30,737 nucleotides of DNA from a virus. Made by a program: the position numbers and the translations under genes. The notes under the pieces were generated by a model that was given only the letters and a program-made list of their open reading frames with translations, did not search any database and was not told the DNA's origin. Of the stretch, positions 6,282 through 14,296 are shown piece after piece. The stretch's first letter is position 1; the number at the start of each line of letters is the position of its first letter. The stretch spans positions 1 to 30,737 of IMG/VR virus record IMGVR_UViG_3300046804_001093; one strand, given 5' to 3'.

Positions 6282-6612
6282 AGAACTAATAATAGCTAAT
6301 CAGCTAAGTAAAGTTCAGTTAGATCTCTTTGTAAAGCAGTTAGAAGAAGGACAGAAAGTTCTGGTTACTTATGAACTTGTAAATGATGATGCATCTTATG
6401 CACAGTTGAGCAAACTACATAAGTGTATTAGGGAGTTAGCAGAATACTCCGGGATGTCTATGGATGACATGAAGTTGTATGTAAAGAATGAAGCTGGTCT
6501 TGTTAAAGGTGACAGTGTCGTGTCTTTTGCAGATTGTAGTAAAGAAGAATTGAGTAGTGCTATACAAGCGTGTATAACTATTGGAGACAAAATAGGATTC
6601 CCTCTTTATTGA
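6232..6612 (+). CDS. Possible NinB/Orf-like recombination mediator
   Basis: 126-residue protein. The segment from about 55 to 126 (SYAQLSKLHKCIRELAEYSG, then MDDMKLYVKNEAGL, then a Ser/Glu-rich helix and an A..IGDKIGFPL end) follows the general pattern of NinB/Orf family proteins, which help load recombinases onto SSB-coated DNA. The match is by eye and weak, so the name is tentative. The only start available is the ATG at 6232, which gives a 50-base overlap with the preceding gene. Its 3' end overlaps the convergent gene on the other strand by seven bases. Confidence 0.5.
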   Translation: MAANLLPVSVKFKKENKELIIANQLSKVQLDLFVKQLEEGQKVLVTYELVNDDASYAQLSKLHKCIRELAEYSGMSMDDMKLYVKNEAGLVKGDSVVSFADCSKEELSSAIQACITIGDKIGFPLY

Positions 6613-6941
6613 GGGGATTCTATTGGTGTCCTTTCACCTGTTTCCAAGTTATAGTTAGCATATTCTGTATGACCTTGCTCACGAGCATTATCTTCTATCA
6701 GAACTAGAAACTTTATTAGTGTTGATAGGTGATAAGCCATACGATCTGTTTCAATATCATTCTTAGATACTTTCTCAATTAGTTGTAGGAACTTATCTTT
6801 GTCTGTTGTTGGAAACATTTCAAGCATAAGCTGATTCAATCTGTAGTAAAAAGCTACAGGTAATTCAATTTTAATAGTAGTACCTTCTTTAAGAACTTCT
6901 ACTTTTTTTAATACTGATTCCGGTTTTTGTTCGTTTTCCAT
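6606..6941 (-). CDS. Lone leftward gene, hypothetical helical protein
   Basis: Unrecognised 111-residue protein, the only leftward gene inside the right-going arm. A short strand-rich part (GTTIKIELPVAFYYRL, about 20-35) is followed by helices and a polar tail. It has its own promoter (P4) starting inside the UDG gene on the other strand, and it converges with the NinB-like gene with a seven-base overlap. Such isolated units in phages often encode regulators or anti-defence factors; nothing in the sequence proves that here. Confidence 0.7.
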   Translation of the reverse strand: MENEQKPESVLKKVEVLKEGTTIKIELPVAFYYRLNQLMLEMFPTTDKDKFLQLIEKVSKNDIETDRMAYHLSTLIKFLVLIEDNAREQGHTEYANYNLETGERTPIESPQ

Positions 6942-6957
6942 AGTTATAAATTTAAAG

Positions 6958-6988
6958 CAAACTTATGTTACAAAGTGTAAATTTACAA
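6958..6988 (-). promoter_or_regulatory. Bacteroidota-type promoter P4 (leftward)
   Basis: On the minus strand: TTG (complement of 6986-6988), 20 bases, then TAAGTTTG (complement of 6958-6965). It fits TTG-N19-21-TAnnTTTG with one base more spacing than P1-P3. It ends 17 bases upstream of the ATG at 6941, so the transcript would have a leader of roughly ten bases. Confidence 0.55.
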
Positions 6989-7669
6989 GAAGTTAAAGAA
7001 AAACTGTATATAAAATTAAAAGAATCTGGTTGGTCTGAGTATATCAAAACATTTGTTTTGAGTTCTGAGATGGATACAATACTAGAATCTTTATTAAATG
7101 ATGCATTAGATAATAAGAGATTTACTCCAAAAATTAAAGATCTTTTTAGAGCATTTGAAGTATGTCCTTTTGATAATGTCAATGTGGTAATTATAGGACA
7201 AGATCCTTATCCACAAGAAGGTGTAGCAGATGGTGTAGCGTTTTCTTGTAGTAATACCGGTAAACCAGAAGCATCACTTAGATACATATTTGATTCTATT
7301 AAAAGAACAGTAGGTGTAGAATCTTCTGATTGTGATTTGTCTAGGTGGAGTAAGCAGGGTGTATTACTTTTAAATACAGCTTTTACAACAACTATTGGTA
7401 AACCAGGAACACATCAGTTATTATGGAAACCATTTACAGTAGCTGTATTAGATGCTCTTATTTGGAATAAACCTAATTTAATCTATGTTTTTATGGGTAA
7501 GCATGCGCAAGCATATGCAGATCTTATACCTGATAATAACTATAAAATTATGACGTCACATCCTGCAAGTGCTGCTTATACTAAACAGTCTCAGTGGAAT
7601 TGTGATGATGTATGGAATAAAATTAATAGTTGTTTAGAGAAACAAAATAAACCAAAAATTATATGGTAA
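6965..7669 (+). CDS. ung: Uracil-DNA glycosylase, family 1
   Basis: Removes uracil from DNA. The 234 residues carry the family 1 hallmarks: GQDPY (78-82) with the water-activating Asp80, VAFS after it, LLNTAFTT in the middle, a FMGKHAQ segment equivalent to the bacterial WGSHAQ region, and the C-terminal SHPASAAY loop holding the catalytic His. The residue after GQDPY is Pro where cellular enzymes have His (GQDPYH). It is divergent from the leftward gene with only 23 bases between starts. UDG also occurs in crAss-like phages near the replication genes, which is the context seen here. Confidence 0.9.
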   Translation: MLQSVNLQEVKEKLYIKLKESGWSEYIKTFVLSSEMDTILESLLNDALDNKRFTPKIKDLFRAFEVCPFDNVNVVIIGQDPYPQEGVADGVAFSCSNTGKPEASLRYIFDSIKRTVGVESSDCDLSRWSKQGVLLLNTAFTTTIGKPGTHQLLWKPFTVAVLDALIWNKPNLIYVFMGKHAQAYADLIPDNNYKIMTSHPASAAYTKQSQWNCDDVWNKINSCLEKQNKPKIIW

Positions 7670-7923
7670 ATATAGATTATAGAAAGGTAAAAGTTATCAC
7701 AAGACTTACTAAGTATGGTGAAGTAGTATTTATAGTTACAACATCTAAGGGTAACTTTAGTAGTAAATGCTTACATGATGCCTTATCCGAAGCAGGTATT
7801 AAGATGACGGGTATTACTGATATAGTTACCACATATCAAAAGGAACTAGATTTAAAAAGAGATTTTAAAATATCAAGAAATGAATTCAGAAGTACAAATA
7901 AAGGTGCAGGAGGCATTAGATAA
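7663..7923 (+). CDS. Hypothetical small basic protein
   Basis: Unrecognised 86-residue, lysine-rich protein beginning inside the UDG stop (seven-base overlap) and overlapping the next gene by 44 bases. The first half looks beta-rich (VKVITRLTKYGEVVFIVTT). No motif recognised. Its place between UDG and the DnaA-like gene suggests a replication or repair accessory, by context only. Confidence 0.6.
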   Translation: MVNIDYRKVKVITRLTKYGEVVFIVTTSKGNFSSKCLHDALSEAGIKMTGITDIVTTYQKELDLKRDFKISRNEFRSTNKGAGGIR

Positions 7924-8371
7924 TGCAGTACTGATACTAAATCAACAGTTAAATGCTGCACTACGAACATTTTCTAAAAATGTAAACATTGCAATAGAGC
8001 AAAATGAAATACGAAAGAAGATAACATACCATGATGTATTTATTGACTTTAAACTTTCACTTGATGATCTTGTTGAAGTTGCACTTGAGATTAATCCTAA
8101 AGCAATTAATCTTCATAGAAACAATAAAGACAAAGGTAAGGCTAGTGTTAGACAGGTGCTTGCATATATTGCAGGTTCTATGGGTCATACAGATTCTGCT
8201 ATTGCTGCTCATATTGGTTCTTGTCGTAGTACAGTTACTCTTGCACGCAAACGTGTAGAAGAAGCATTGTTATACAACGAGGTTCCAATGCGTAAGTTGT
8301 ATAATACTTTTCTTGAGAAATTAAGAAAACATCCTAACTCAGAAATACTAGATTACGTTATTAATACTTAA
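7880..8371 (+). CDS. DnaA domain IV-like DNA-binding protein, candidate initiator
   Basis: 163-residue protein. Residues about 86-132 (ASVRQVLAYIAGSMGHTDSA, then AAHIGSCRSTVTLARKRVEE) resemble the C-terminal helix-turn-helix domain of DnaA, where RQ..MYL.....S...IG..FG..HTTV......I recognises DnaA boxes. There is no AAA+ domain; the N-terminal part (about 1-80) is helical and unmatched. A phage protein using this fold could bind the phage or host origin. It lies upstream of the winged-helix and helicase genes, in a sensible place for an initiator or loader. The alternative is a transcription regulator. Confidence 0.55.
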   Translation: MNSEVQIKVQEALDNAVLILNQQLNAALRTFSKNVNIAIEQNEIRKKITYHDVFIDFKLSLDDLVEVALEINPKAINLHRNNKDKGKASVRQVLAYIAGSMGHTDSAIAAHIGSCRSTVTLARKRVEEALLYNEVPMRKLYNTFLEKLRKHPNSEILDYVINT

Positions 8372-8386
8372 ATTAGCAAAAAAGGT

Positions 8387-8950
8387 ATGGAAATGCTGCA
8401 ACTGTTTGAGTATATAGAAGATAATGGACTCACTCCTAATCAATACTATCTATTATGGTCTATTCATCATAAAAGAATTCCCAAACATATTAATGGTAAT
8501 CTTGAACTCAAGAGTTTAATTGCTGATGGATTTGTAAAAGATAAGGTATTGACTACTAAAGGATTAGAGTTATTAGATGTTATTAATAAAGAAGTTAAAC
8601 CAGGGACAGTAGTAGTAAAGACATTTGATGTAGAAAGTTATATTAATATATTTCCTTCAGGCAAGTTACCATCAGGTAAACCATCTAGAGTAAATAAAAA
8701 GAATATAGAAGAAGCATTCAAATGGTTTTTTAAGAACTATGACTATGATTGGGATACTGTAATCAAAGCTACACAAATGTATATAGATGAGTATGAACTC
8801 AAAAAATATATGTATATGCGTAACTCTCAGTATTTTATTCGTAAGCAAAACACAGACAAAACATGGGAGTCAGAGTTAGCTAACTATTGTGAAATAGTTC
8901 TATCTGGTGATGAACCAGAATCAAATCATTTTTCAGAAAAAGTAGTATGA
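8387..8950 (+). CDS. Winged-helix protein, possible helicase loader
   Basis: 187-residue protein. The N-terminal 70 residues read as a winged helix (LTPNQYYLLWSIHH, then LIADGFVKDKVLTTKGLELL, typical of MarR-like folds). The C-terminal part (about 100-165) is helical with many aromatic residues (FKWFFKNYDYDWDTV, YMYMRNSQYF). It precedes the DnaB-type helicase with one tiny gene between. Phage helicase loaders and replisome organisers often have this two-part layout and position, so that role is a reasoned guess. Confidence 0.5.
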   Translation: MEMLQLFEYIEDNGLTPNQYYLLWSIHHKRIPKHINGNLELKSLIADGFVKDKVLTTKGLELLDVINKEVKPGTVVVKTFDVESYINIFPSGKLPSGKPSRVNKKNIEEAFKWFFKNYDYDWDTVIKATQMYIDEYELKKYMYMRNSQYFIRKQNTDKTWESELANYCEIVLSGDEPESNHFSEKVV

Positions 8951-9141
8951 GTTTAGAAATAGAAAAAATTATAATGAAGATTTTGACATCTATATTGTTG
9001 TCAATTATCTGTTTTTTAATCATTAATCATTTTATTGTGAGTGTTAATATCTTTGAGTACTTAATTATTGAGTTTCTCTTGGTTTTATCACATACATTTT
9101 ATAGATTTGTACATCGCTGGATCAGCGTTCAACAACGATAA
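8947..9141 (+). CDS. Tiny two-pass membrane protein
   Basis: Unrecognised 64-residue protein with two hydrophobic segments (about 13-30 and 36-52) and a basic C-terminus (RFVHRWISVQQR). It overlaps the previous stop by four bases. It is odd to find a membrane protein between a winged-helix protein and the helicase; tethering the replisome to the membrane is one possibility, but nothing else supports it. Confidence 0.55.
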   Translation: MSLEIEKIIMKILTSILLSIICFLIINHFIVSVNIFEYLIIEFLLVLSHTFYRFVHRWISVQQR

Positions 9142-9152
9142 TCGATATCATA

Positions 9153-10142
9153 ATGGAGAAGAAAAAGCTTTGGAAAGACCAGAAGCAAGGGTTCCTTGAC
9201 TCTTTAGTTTATCTAAAGGGTAGAAAAGATGGTCATATTCGTAGCTTGAAGACTCCGTGGGAAAAGTTTAATGATGCTACTACTGATGGTCTTGAATGGC
9301 ACTCAATGACTGTTATAGGTGGTAGACCGGGTAGTGGGAAAACTTTGATTAAGGATCAACTTGTAAGAGAATCTTTCAGGTTAAATCCTGATGAGACGTT
9401 TAGAGTATTAGAATTTCAGTTTGAGATGCTCGCTCGTACGTCTGCAATCAGAGAATTTTCAAGCGTGCTTGGTAAATCATATAAGTACCTATGTAGTGCT
9501 GATGGTCAGTTGTCGAATGAAGATCTTGCTGTATGCTACGAACATGCTAAAGAGAGAGTAAAGATTCCTATTGATATAGTGGAGGAACCTATCACAGTCA
9601 ATGAACTTAAAGAAGTAATTGTGGATTATATGAATACCCACGCGACTAAAGATGACGAAGGTATAGTACAATTTACTAAGACTATAGTGACTCTAGATCA
9701 CTCTTTGCTGTTAAAAAAAGCACCATTTGAGAAGGATAAGTTTGATACCTTGTACAATCTTGGCGAAGCTATCACAGAACTTAAACGTAAATATCCAATC
9801 GCGTTTATTATTCTTACACAGCTTAATCGAGGTATTGATCATCCTGAGAGGAATGAAGACGGTAAGTATGGTAATTATATACTTGAGTCTGATATCTTCG
9901 GTTCAGATGCTCTGCTTCAACACGCAGATACACTTATTGGTATTAATAGACCTGCTAAACAAAAGATTAGGTTCTATGGTCCTGATAAGTATATCATAGA
10001 AAATGACCGGGTGCTTGTGTTGCACTTCTTAAAATGTCGTAATGGTGATAACCGCATGAGTTTCTTCAGAGCGGAGTTTGAACGCATGCGCATTTCAGAG
10101 ATGCCAACACCACCTCAACAAGAAAAAAGAATAAAGTTATGA
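9153..10142 (+). CDS. DnaB-type (SF4) replicative helicase
   Basis: Hexameric replicative helicase. It has Walker A GGRPGSGKT (56-64), a Walker B-type IVTLDH (178-183), and the H3-H4 region from LTQLNRGID (221-229) onward with ESDIFGSDALLQHAD, as in DnaB family members. At 329 residues it is mostly the RecA-like motor; the N-terminal DnaB collar domain appears to be missing, so it may rely on the phage primase or loader. Its stop overlaps the next ATG by four bases. Confidence 0.88.
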   Translation: MEKKKLWKDQKQGFLDSLVYLKGRKDGHIRSLKTPWEKFNDATTDGLEWHSMTVIGGRPGSGKTLIKDQLVRESFRLNPDETFRVLEFQFEMLARTSAIREFSSVLGKSYKYLCSADGQLSNEDLAVCYEHAKERVKIPIDIVEEPITVNELKEVIVDYMNTHATKDDEGIVQFTKTIVTLDHSLLLKKAPFEKDKFDTLYNLGEAITELKRKYPIAFIILTQLNRGIDHPERNEDGKYGNYILESDIFGSDALLQHADTLIGINRPAKQKIRFYGPDKYIIENDRVLVLHFLKCRNGDNRMSFFRAEFERMRISEMPTPPQQEKRIKL

Positions 10143-10669
10143 GTTTAAGTTTAAAAACAGAAAAGAAACCAGACGCAAAAACAAAAGTAGCAGAATTAAG
10201 AGAGTATCATCAATCAACATTTGATGCATTGGGTATTCCTGATGCTTACTATTATCCGAAGTTAGCGTATAGACCTAAAGGTAAGGACGAATTACATATT
10301 AGTCTTTTCCCTAGTGAGTTACGAAAAGGTACAGATATCTATACAGAGTTTGTATCTACTGACTATGTGCTTCAAGATTCAGAACGTACCTTGTGGAAAT
10401 TACACTTTAACCCTCATTGGGAAGAAGAGTATGATACTACAGATGCTGCTGAGTCAATGGTAAGATATCTTATTCCTGTTAGTGAGTTGGTAAAGGTCAA
10501 AGCACCTGCTAAACCCACTCGTTCAGGAGCTATTGTTACAGAGTTTGAAGATTTTTCTAACTTATTAGACGATTGTCCTATCACAGAAATGACTGTTAGA
10601 GACTTTGCTGCTATTATGTTAAAGAAACCTGTAAGCTCTAAGTCTTGGTTAAACGATTTAGTAAAGTAA
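10139..10669 (+). CDS. Hypothetical protein between helicase and Sak4
   Basis: Unrecognised 176-residue protein. The N-terminus is lysine-rich; the middle has strand-like stretches (YYYPKLAYRPKGKDELHISL, about 38-57) and the C-terminus is helical. No catalytic motif seen. ATGA overlap with the helicase gene and a position just before the Sak4-SSB pair suggest a replication or recombination accessory role, by context only. Confidence 0.6.
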   Translation: MSLSLKTEKKPDAKTKVAELREYHQSTFDALGIPDAYYYPKLAYRPKGKDELHISLFPSELRKGTDIYTEFVSTDYVLQDSERTLWKLHFNPHWEEEYDTTDAAESMVRYLIPVSELVKVKAPAKPTRSGAIVTEFEDFSNLLDDCPITEMTVRDFAAIMLKKPVSSKSWLNDLVK

Positions 10670-10689
10670 AAAATTAAGTATTAAGTATT

Positions 10690-11433
10690 ATGGAGATTAC
10701 ACTGCCTACACAAAAGGTTCCCGCGGAACATACCAGTCCGAAGAACCTGATTATTTTTTCAAAACCCAAAACTGGTAAAACTACACTGCTATCTCAGTTA
10801 GACAACTGTTTGATACTTGATCTTGAAGGAGGTTCTAAGTATGTAGATGCGATGAAGATAGAAGCCGATAGTATCGAAGCAATAAAGCACATAGGTAAAG
10901 CAATTAAAGATGCGGGTAATCCGTATAAATATGTTGCTGTAGACACAATTACTGCATTAGAAGAGATGTGTGTACCTTATGCTGAGGAATTATATTCCAA
11001 AACCCCTATGGGTAAAAACTGGTTCTCTGAAGGTAAACCTAAGTATGGAACAATTCTTAGTTTACCCAATGGTGCTGGTTATCCGTATCTTAGGGAAGCT
11101 TTTACAAAAGTTGTGAATTATATTCAAACTTGGGCTCCTAGAACTATTCTAGTAGGTCACGTAAAAGATACTATGTTAGAAAAAAATGGTTCAGAGTTTA
11201 GTTCTTTAGATTTAGATTTGACAGGTAAACTAAAACGTATTACTGCATCAAATTCTGATTCTATTGGTTACTTATATCGTAAAGGTAAGAAGAACATTAT
11301 TAGTTTTAAAACCTCTGATGAAGTAGCTTGTGGAGCTAGACCTGCACACTTAAGTAATAAAGAAATAGTTTTGTCCGAGATGCTAGAAGATGGATCTGTT
11401 GTGGCAAACTGGAATGAAATTTATATAGATTAA
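10690..11433 (+). CDS. Sak4-like RecA-fold ATPase
   Basis: RecA-fold P-loop ATPase of 247 residues. It starts with the fold almost immediately: Walker A SKPKTGKTT (24-32), then LILDLEGG (41-48), and Walker B YVAVDTITAL (81-90). These features match Sak4-type phage proteins (AAA_24), which promote strand annealing with a phage SSB. The next gene encodes a likely SSB, the usual partner, 11 bases downstream. Sub-assignment among phage RecA-like proteins is uncertain. Confidence 0.75.
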   Translation: MEITLPTQKVPAEHTSPKNLIIFSKPKTGKTTLLSQLDNCLILDLEGGSKYVDAMKIEADSIEAIKHIGKAIKDAGNPYKYVAVDTITALEEMCVPYAEELYSKTPMGKNWFSEGKPKYGTILSLPNGAGYPYLREAFTKVVNYIQTWAPRTILVGHVKDTMLEKNGSEFSSLDLDLTGKLKRITASNSDSIGYLYRKGKKNIISFKTSDEVACGARPAHLSNKEIVLSEMLEDGSVVANWNEIYID

Positions 11434-11444
11434 CCTTTAAGAAA

Positions 11445-12134
11445 ATGATAAGTACAAAAGATTTAAAATCCTCAGAAGGATCATCAAGTTTACCAAAAGT
11501 TATTGCACCTGGTAACAAAGAAGTTAAAATTAATGCAATTACACTAGAGCGTCCTACCTATGACCTCAATGCGTATTTCTTAGTAATGAATGTAGAAACT
11601 CGTCCTATTGACGACTTTGAAGGTTTCTTCATTGATAAAGATAACCAATCATTAGGTAGATATCTAGGTCAAGTTGGTAAAGTTAAAACCTCTGAGTATG
11701 CTTACAAAGATGGCACTACTAAGACAGGTATTTCCGTATCTCGTGATATAGATATCTTAAAAGCAATTCAGAACATTTGCAGAAATACTGATAGTCTTCA
11801 GTGGATGGAAACTAATGACGAAAAGCACGAAACAATCGAAGATTATGTTCATGCATTTAATCAAGAAGCTCCTTTCAAAGATAAGTTTATCAATGTTTGT
11901 GTTGGTGGTAAGGAGTATCAAAACAGAGAAGGTTATACTAACTATGATTTATTCTTAGTTCGTAACCAGAGAACAGCTTACAACATGGAACCAGGTAATA
12001 CTAATCCTGATAACAGTAAGTTGATCAAGTTTGATGAAGCTTTGCATATTAAGAAGAAGAAGACAGAAAACATCGAATCTTTTGATAGTGGTGTAAGTAC
12101 ATCTGCTTCAGTAGGTTCTGATTTCGAACTTTAA
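11445..12134 (+). CDS. Likely single-stranded DNA-binding protein
   Basis: 229-residue protein proposed as the phage SSB. It has a long beta-rich region (about 20-190) with a lysine-rich stretch near 200, then a Ser-rich linker and short acidic end (SVGSDFEL), as in phage SSBs whose acidic tail recruits partners. It follows the Sak4-like gene and is closed by a strong terminator, the end of a replication operon. No OB-fold signature is directly visible, so the call leans on context and tail. Confidence 0.6.
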   Translation: MISTKDLKSSEGSSSLPKVIAPGNKEVKINAITLERPTYDLNAYFLVMNVETRPIDDFEGFFIDKDNQSLGRYLGQVGKVKTSEYAYKDGTTKTGISVSRDIDILKAIQNICRNTDSLQWMETNDEKHETIEDYVHAFNQEAPFKDKFINVCVGGKEYQNREGYTNYDLFLVRNQRTAYNMEPGNTNPDNSKLIKFDEALHIKKKKTENIESFDSGVSTSASVGSDFEL

Positions 12135-12150
12135 AATTAACGTAGATAAT

Positions 12151-12176
12151 AGAGGGGGGTTCGCTCCCCTCTTTTT
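12151..12176 (+). terminator. Intrinsic terminator after the SSB gene
   Basis: AGAGGGG (12151-12157) pairs with CCCCTCT (12166-12172) over a short loop, followed by a T run (12172-12176). A clean Rho-independent terminator 17 bases after the SSB stop. Its arms resemble the hairpin before 1725. Confidence 0.85.
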
Positions 12177-12194
12177 ATCTTTAAACTTTTTACA

Positions 12195-13169
12195 ATGATC
12201 AGTTCTAAGTTTATAATAGCATCAATAACTGATGTTCCAGATTATTGGATATTCGAACACTATTGTAATTTGTCTGAAAAGCTAATTGGTCAAGATATAA
12301 AGATTAAGTCAATGTTTAATCCTACAGAAAGAACACCTAGTTTTGTTGTATTCTGTAAGGATAATAGTTATTTCTACAAAGATTTCTCATCTGGTAAGGG
12401 TGGTACTGCTGCTAGTCTTGTTATGGAACTGTATGGTTTAGACTATGCATCTGCTGTAAATAAAGTTATTAAAGACTACAAAGATTTTATCACCACTGGT
12501 ACTACGGATGATATCAGAACTTTTAAGAAAATGGCTAAGTATAAGATTGTTGATTTTACAAAACGATCTTGGACTAAAGGTGATGCTAAATTCTGGACAC
12601 AGTTTGGTATTGACTCAGATACTTTAGTGAAATACAATGTATATCCTGTTGGTGATTATCTTATGGAAAAAGAAGAAGACCATGAGATTAAGAAACTTTC
12701 TATAACAGGTCCTTACTTATATGCTTATACAAGAATTGATGGTACCATCTATAAGATGTATCAACCAATGACTCCTGATCATAAGTTTTTAAAAGTTAAG
12801 AATTATATACAAGGTACAGATCAATTGAAGTTTGAGAAACCCAATCTTATTATTTGCAGCTCTCTAAAAGATATTATGTCTCTTAGTAAGTTTGGATTTA
12901 ATGCTGAGTATGTAGCTCCTGATAGCGAGAATACTGTTATTCCCCAAGGTGCTATAAGTATGTACAAAAGCAAGTATGAGAAAATCATTACTTTATTTGA
13001 TAATGATGATCCTGGTAAAAAAGCTATGAGTAAATATGAATCTACTTATGGAATTCCCGGTGTTATATTACCACTAAGTAAAGACTTATCTGATTCTGTT
13101 AGAGATTATGGTTTAGATAAGACAAGAGAAGTATTATATCCCTTACTAAAAGAAGCTATAAAGAAATGA
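12195..13169 (+). CDS. DnaG-type Toprim DNA primase, divergent
   Basis: 324-residue primase candidate. Residues about 41-90 match the CHC2 region of DnaG in outline (NPTERTPSF, YKDFSSGKGGTAASL) but lack the full set of zinc-binding Cys/His. The Toprim core follows: LIICSSLKDIMSL (218-230), where most family members have a VEG..D start, and LFDNDDPGKKA (267-277), giving the acidic DxD pair. Asp226 and the DND motif remain, but the usual Glu is absent. I have seen a similar SLKD form in other phage primases. It starts 19 bases after the terminator and overlaps the next gene by four bases. Confidence 0.8.
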   Translation: MISSKFIIASITDVPDYWIFEHYCNLSEKLIGQDIKIKSMFNPTERTPSFVVFCKDNSYFYKDFSSGKGGTAASLVMELYGLDYASAVNKVIKDYKDFITTGTTDDIRTFKKMAKYKIVDFTKRSWTKGDAKFWTQFGIDSDTLVKYNVYPVGDYLMEKEEDHEIKKLSITGPYLYAYTRIDGTIYKMYQPMTPDHKFLKVKNYIQGTDQLKFEKPNLIICSSLKDIMSLSKFGFNAEYVAPDSENTVIPQGAISMYKSKYEKIITLFDNDDPGKKAMSKYESTYGIPGVILPLSKDLSDSVRDYGLDKTREVLYPLLKEAIKK

Positions 13170-13591
13170 GTTGGATTTATAAAGGTGTAGTATTTACACC
13201 AGACATGATACCTGAAGGTGCTGTCGGATTTGTATATGAGATGACTGCTATAATAGATGGCAAGTCTGTGTCTTACATAGGTAAGAAAAACTTTAACCGA
13301 GTTACTAAAAAGAAACTTGGTAAGAATGCGCCTGTAGATAAGCGTAAAAAGAATTATGTACGTGTTGCTAAACTAGCATATGAGAATTACTATAGTAGTA
13401 ATGCCGTATTGAAAGAAGCACACAAGAAGAAGATTCTGATTAACAGAGACATATTACACATATGTTATTCTAAGACAGAACTTACTTATATGGAAACCAA
13501 ATATCAATTTGTTAGAGGAGTACTAGAGTCAGACTTATATCTGAATGGTAATATTCTCGGAAGGTTTTACAAACAAAAACAAAGATTATGA
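13166..13591 (+). CDS. GIY-YIG-like phage endonuclease candidate
   Basis: 141-residue protein. GFVYEMTAII (21-30) and YIGKKNF (37-43) take the place of the GIY and YIG strands; SSN (77-79), ILHICYSKTELTYME (96-110, with Glu110 as the likely metal ligand) and LNGNI (126-130) follow in the usual order. Similar stand-alone small nucleases occur in many tailed phages. It could act in DNA degradation, branch cleavage or homing. ATGA-type overlaps on both sides place it in the primase operon. Confidence 0.6.
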   Translation: MSWIYKGVVFTPDMIPEGAVGFVYEMTAIIDGKSVSYIGKKNFNRVTKKKLGKNAPVDKRKKNYVRVAKLAYENYYSSNAVLKEAHKKKILINRDILHICYSKTELTYMETKYQFVRGVLESDLYLNGNILGRFYKQKQRL

Positions 13592-13947
13592 ATTTATTTA
13601 ATGATGATTTAGAAAAAGCAGCATTCTTCTCTGGACTAAAAGATTTAGGTGTTGAGAAACTAGTTGCAGAATATAGTGGGTCAGGAGACTCTGGTAGTAT
13701 AGATAATGTATATGCTGAGAATACTGAAGGTGATCATATAGACCTTGATGATTTTCGTGACCGTGTAGAAGAGTTTATGTATGAAATCTTAAGTCGTAAG
13801 TATGACTATGATTGGTATAACAATGATGGTGGTAGTGGTACTGTTTACTTTAACATTAATACTTTAGAGTATGATGTTCATGGTTATGTAATGGAAGCTG
13901 TAGAAGCATTTCAAAGTGGTGAGCTTGATATAGACGATATAAACTAA
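13588..13947 (+). CDS. DUF6878-like acidic protein
   Basis: 119-residue, strongly acidic protein. The pattern VAEYSGSGDSGSID (26-39), a helix with VEEFMYEIL (60-68), then WYNNDGGSGTVYFNI (76-90) agrees with my memory of DUF6878 (GSGDSG, then W.NNDG..G...FD). The family has no known role. It overlaps the previous stop by four bases and lies one base before the DUF6915-like gene and two genes before the zincin-VWA/MoxR pair. Confidence 0.65.
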   Translation: MNLFNDDLEKAAFFSGLKDLGVEKLVAEYSGSGDSGSIDNVYAENTEGDHIDLDDFRDRVEEFMYEILSRKYDYDWYNNDGGSGTVYFNINTLEYDVHGYVMEAVEAFQSGELDIDDIN

Positions 13948-13948
13948 T

Positions 13949-14296
13949 ATGGCACATCCTTATGATCATGCACGTTCTAGTGCAAAGAAATGGGGAGGAC
14001 ATCCTGAAGAGTATATGTTTATACACCAATGGTTTGATGAAACTAAAGCATGGGTTGGTCATTCTGATCACCGTATGTTTAGGCATCATTCAGAAGGTAT
14101 ATTTCAAGCAGAAAGTATCTTCGGTGAATACTTCACAAATTCAGTAGGTAAGAAAGTAATGGTTCGCTATGTAGGTGAACAACATGTAAAAGAGGATTGT
14201 AATAATTACATACCCTCAGCAAAAGAGTGGATACTCGCAATGAAGTCTAATGAACATCCTCTATGGATGATTAAAACAATGAAAATAGATGACTAA
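13949..14296 (+). CDS. DUF6915-like His-rich protein
   Basis: 115-residue protein starting MAHPYDHARSSAKKWGG, then FIHQWFDETKAWVGH, RHHSEGIFQAESIFGEYF and VRYVGEQHVKEDC. These blocks match what I recall of DUF6915. Many conserved His (at least ten in the first 70 residues) suggest metal binding, but no activity is known. It overlaps the next gene by eight bases. Confidence 0.7.
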   Translation: MAHPYDHARSSAKKWGGHPEEYMFIHQWFDETKAWVGHSDHRMFRHHSEGIFQAESIFGEYFTNSVGKKVMVRYVGEQHVKEDCNNYIPSAKEWILAMKSNEHPLWMIKTMKIDD

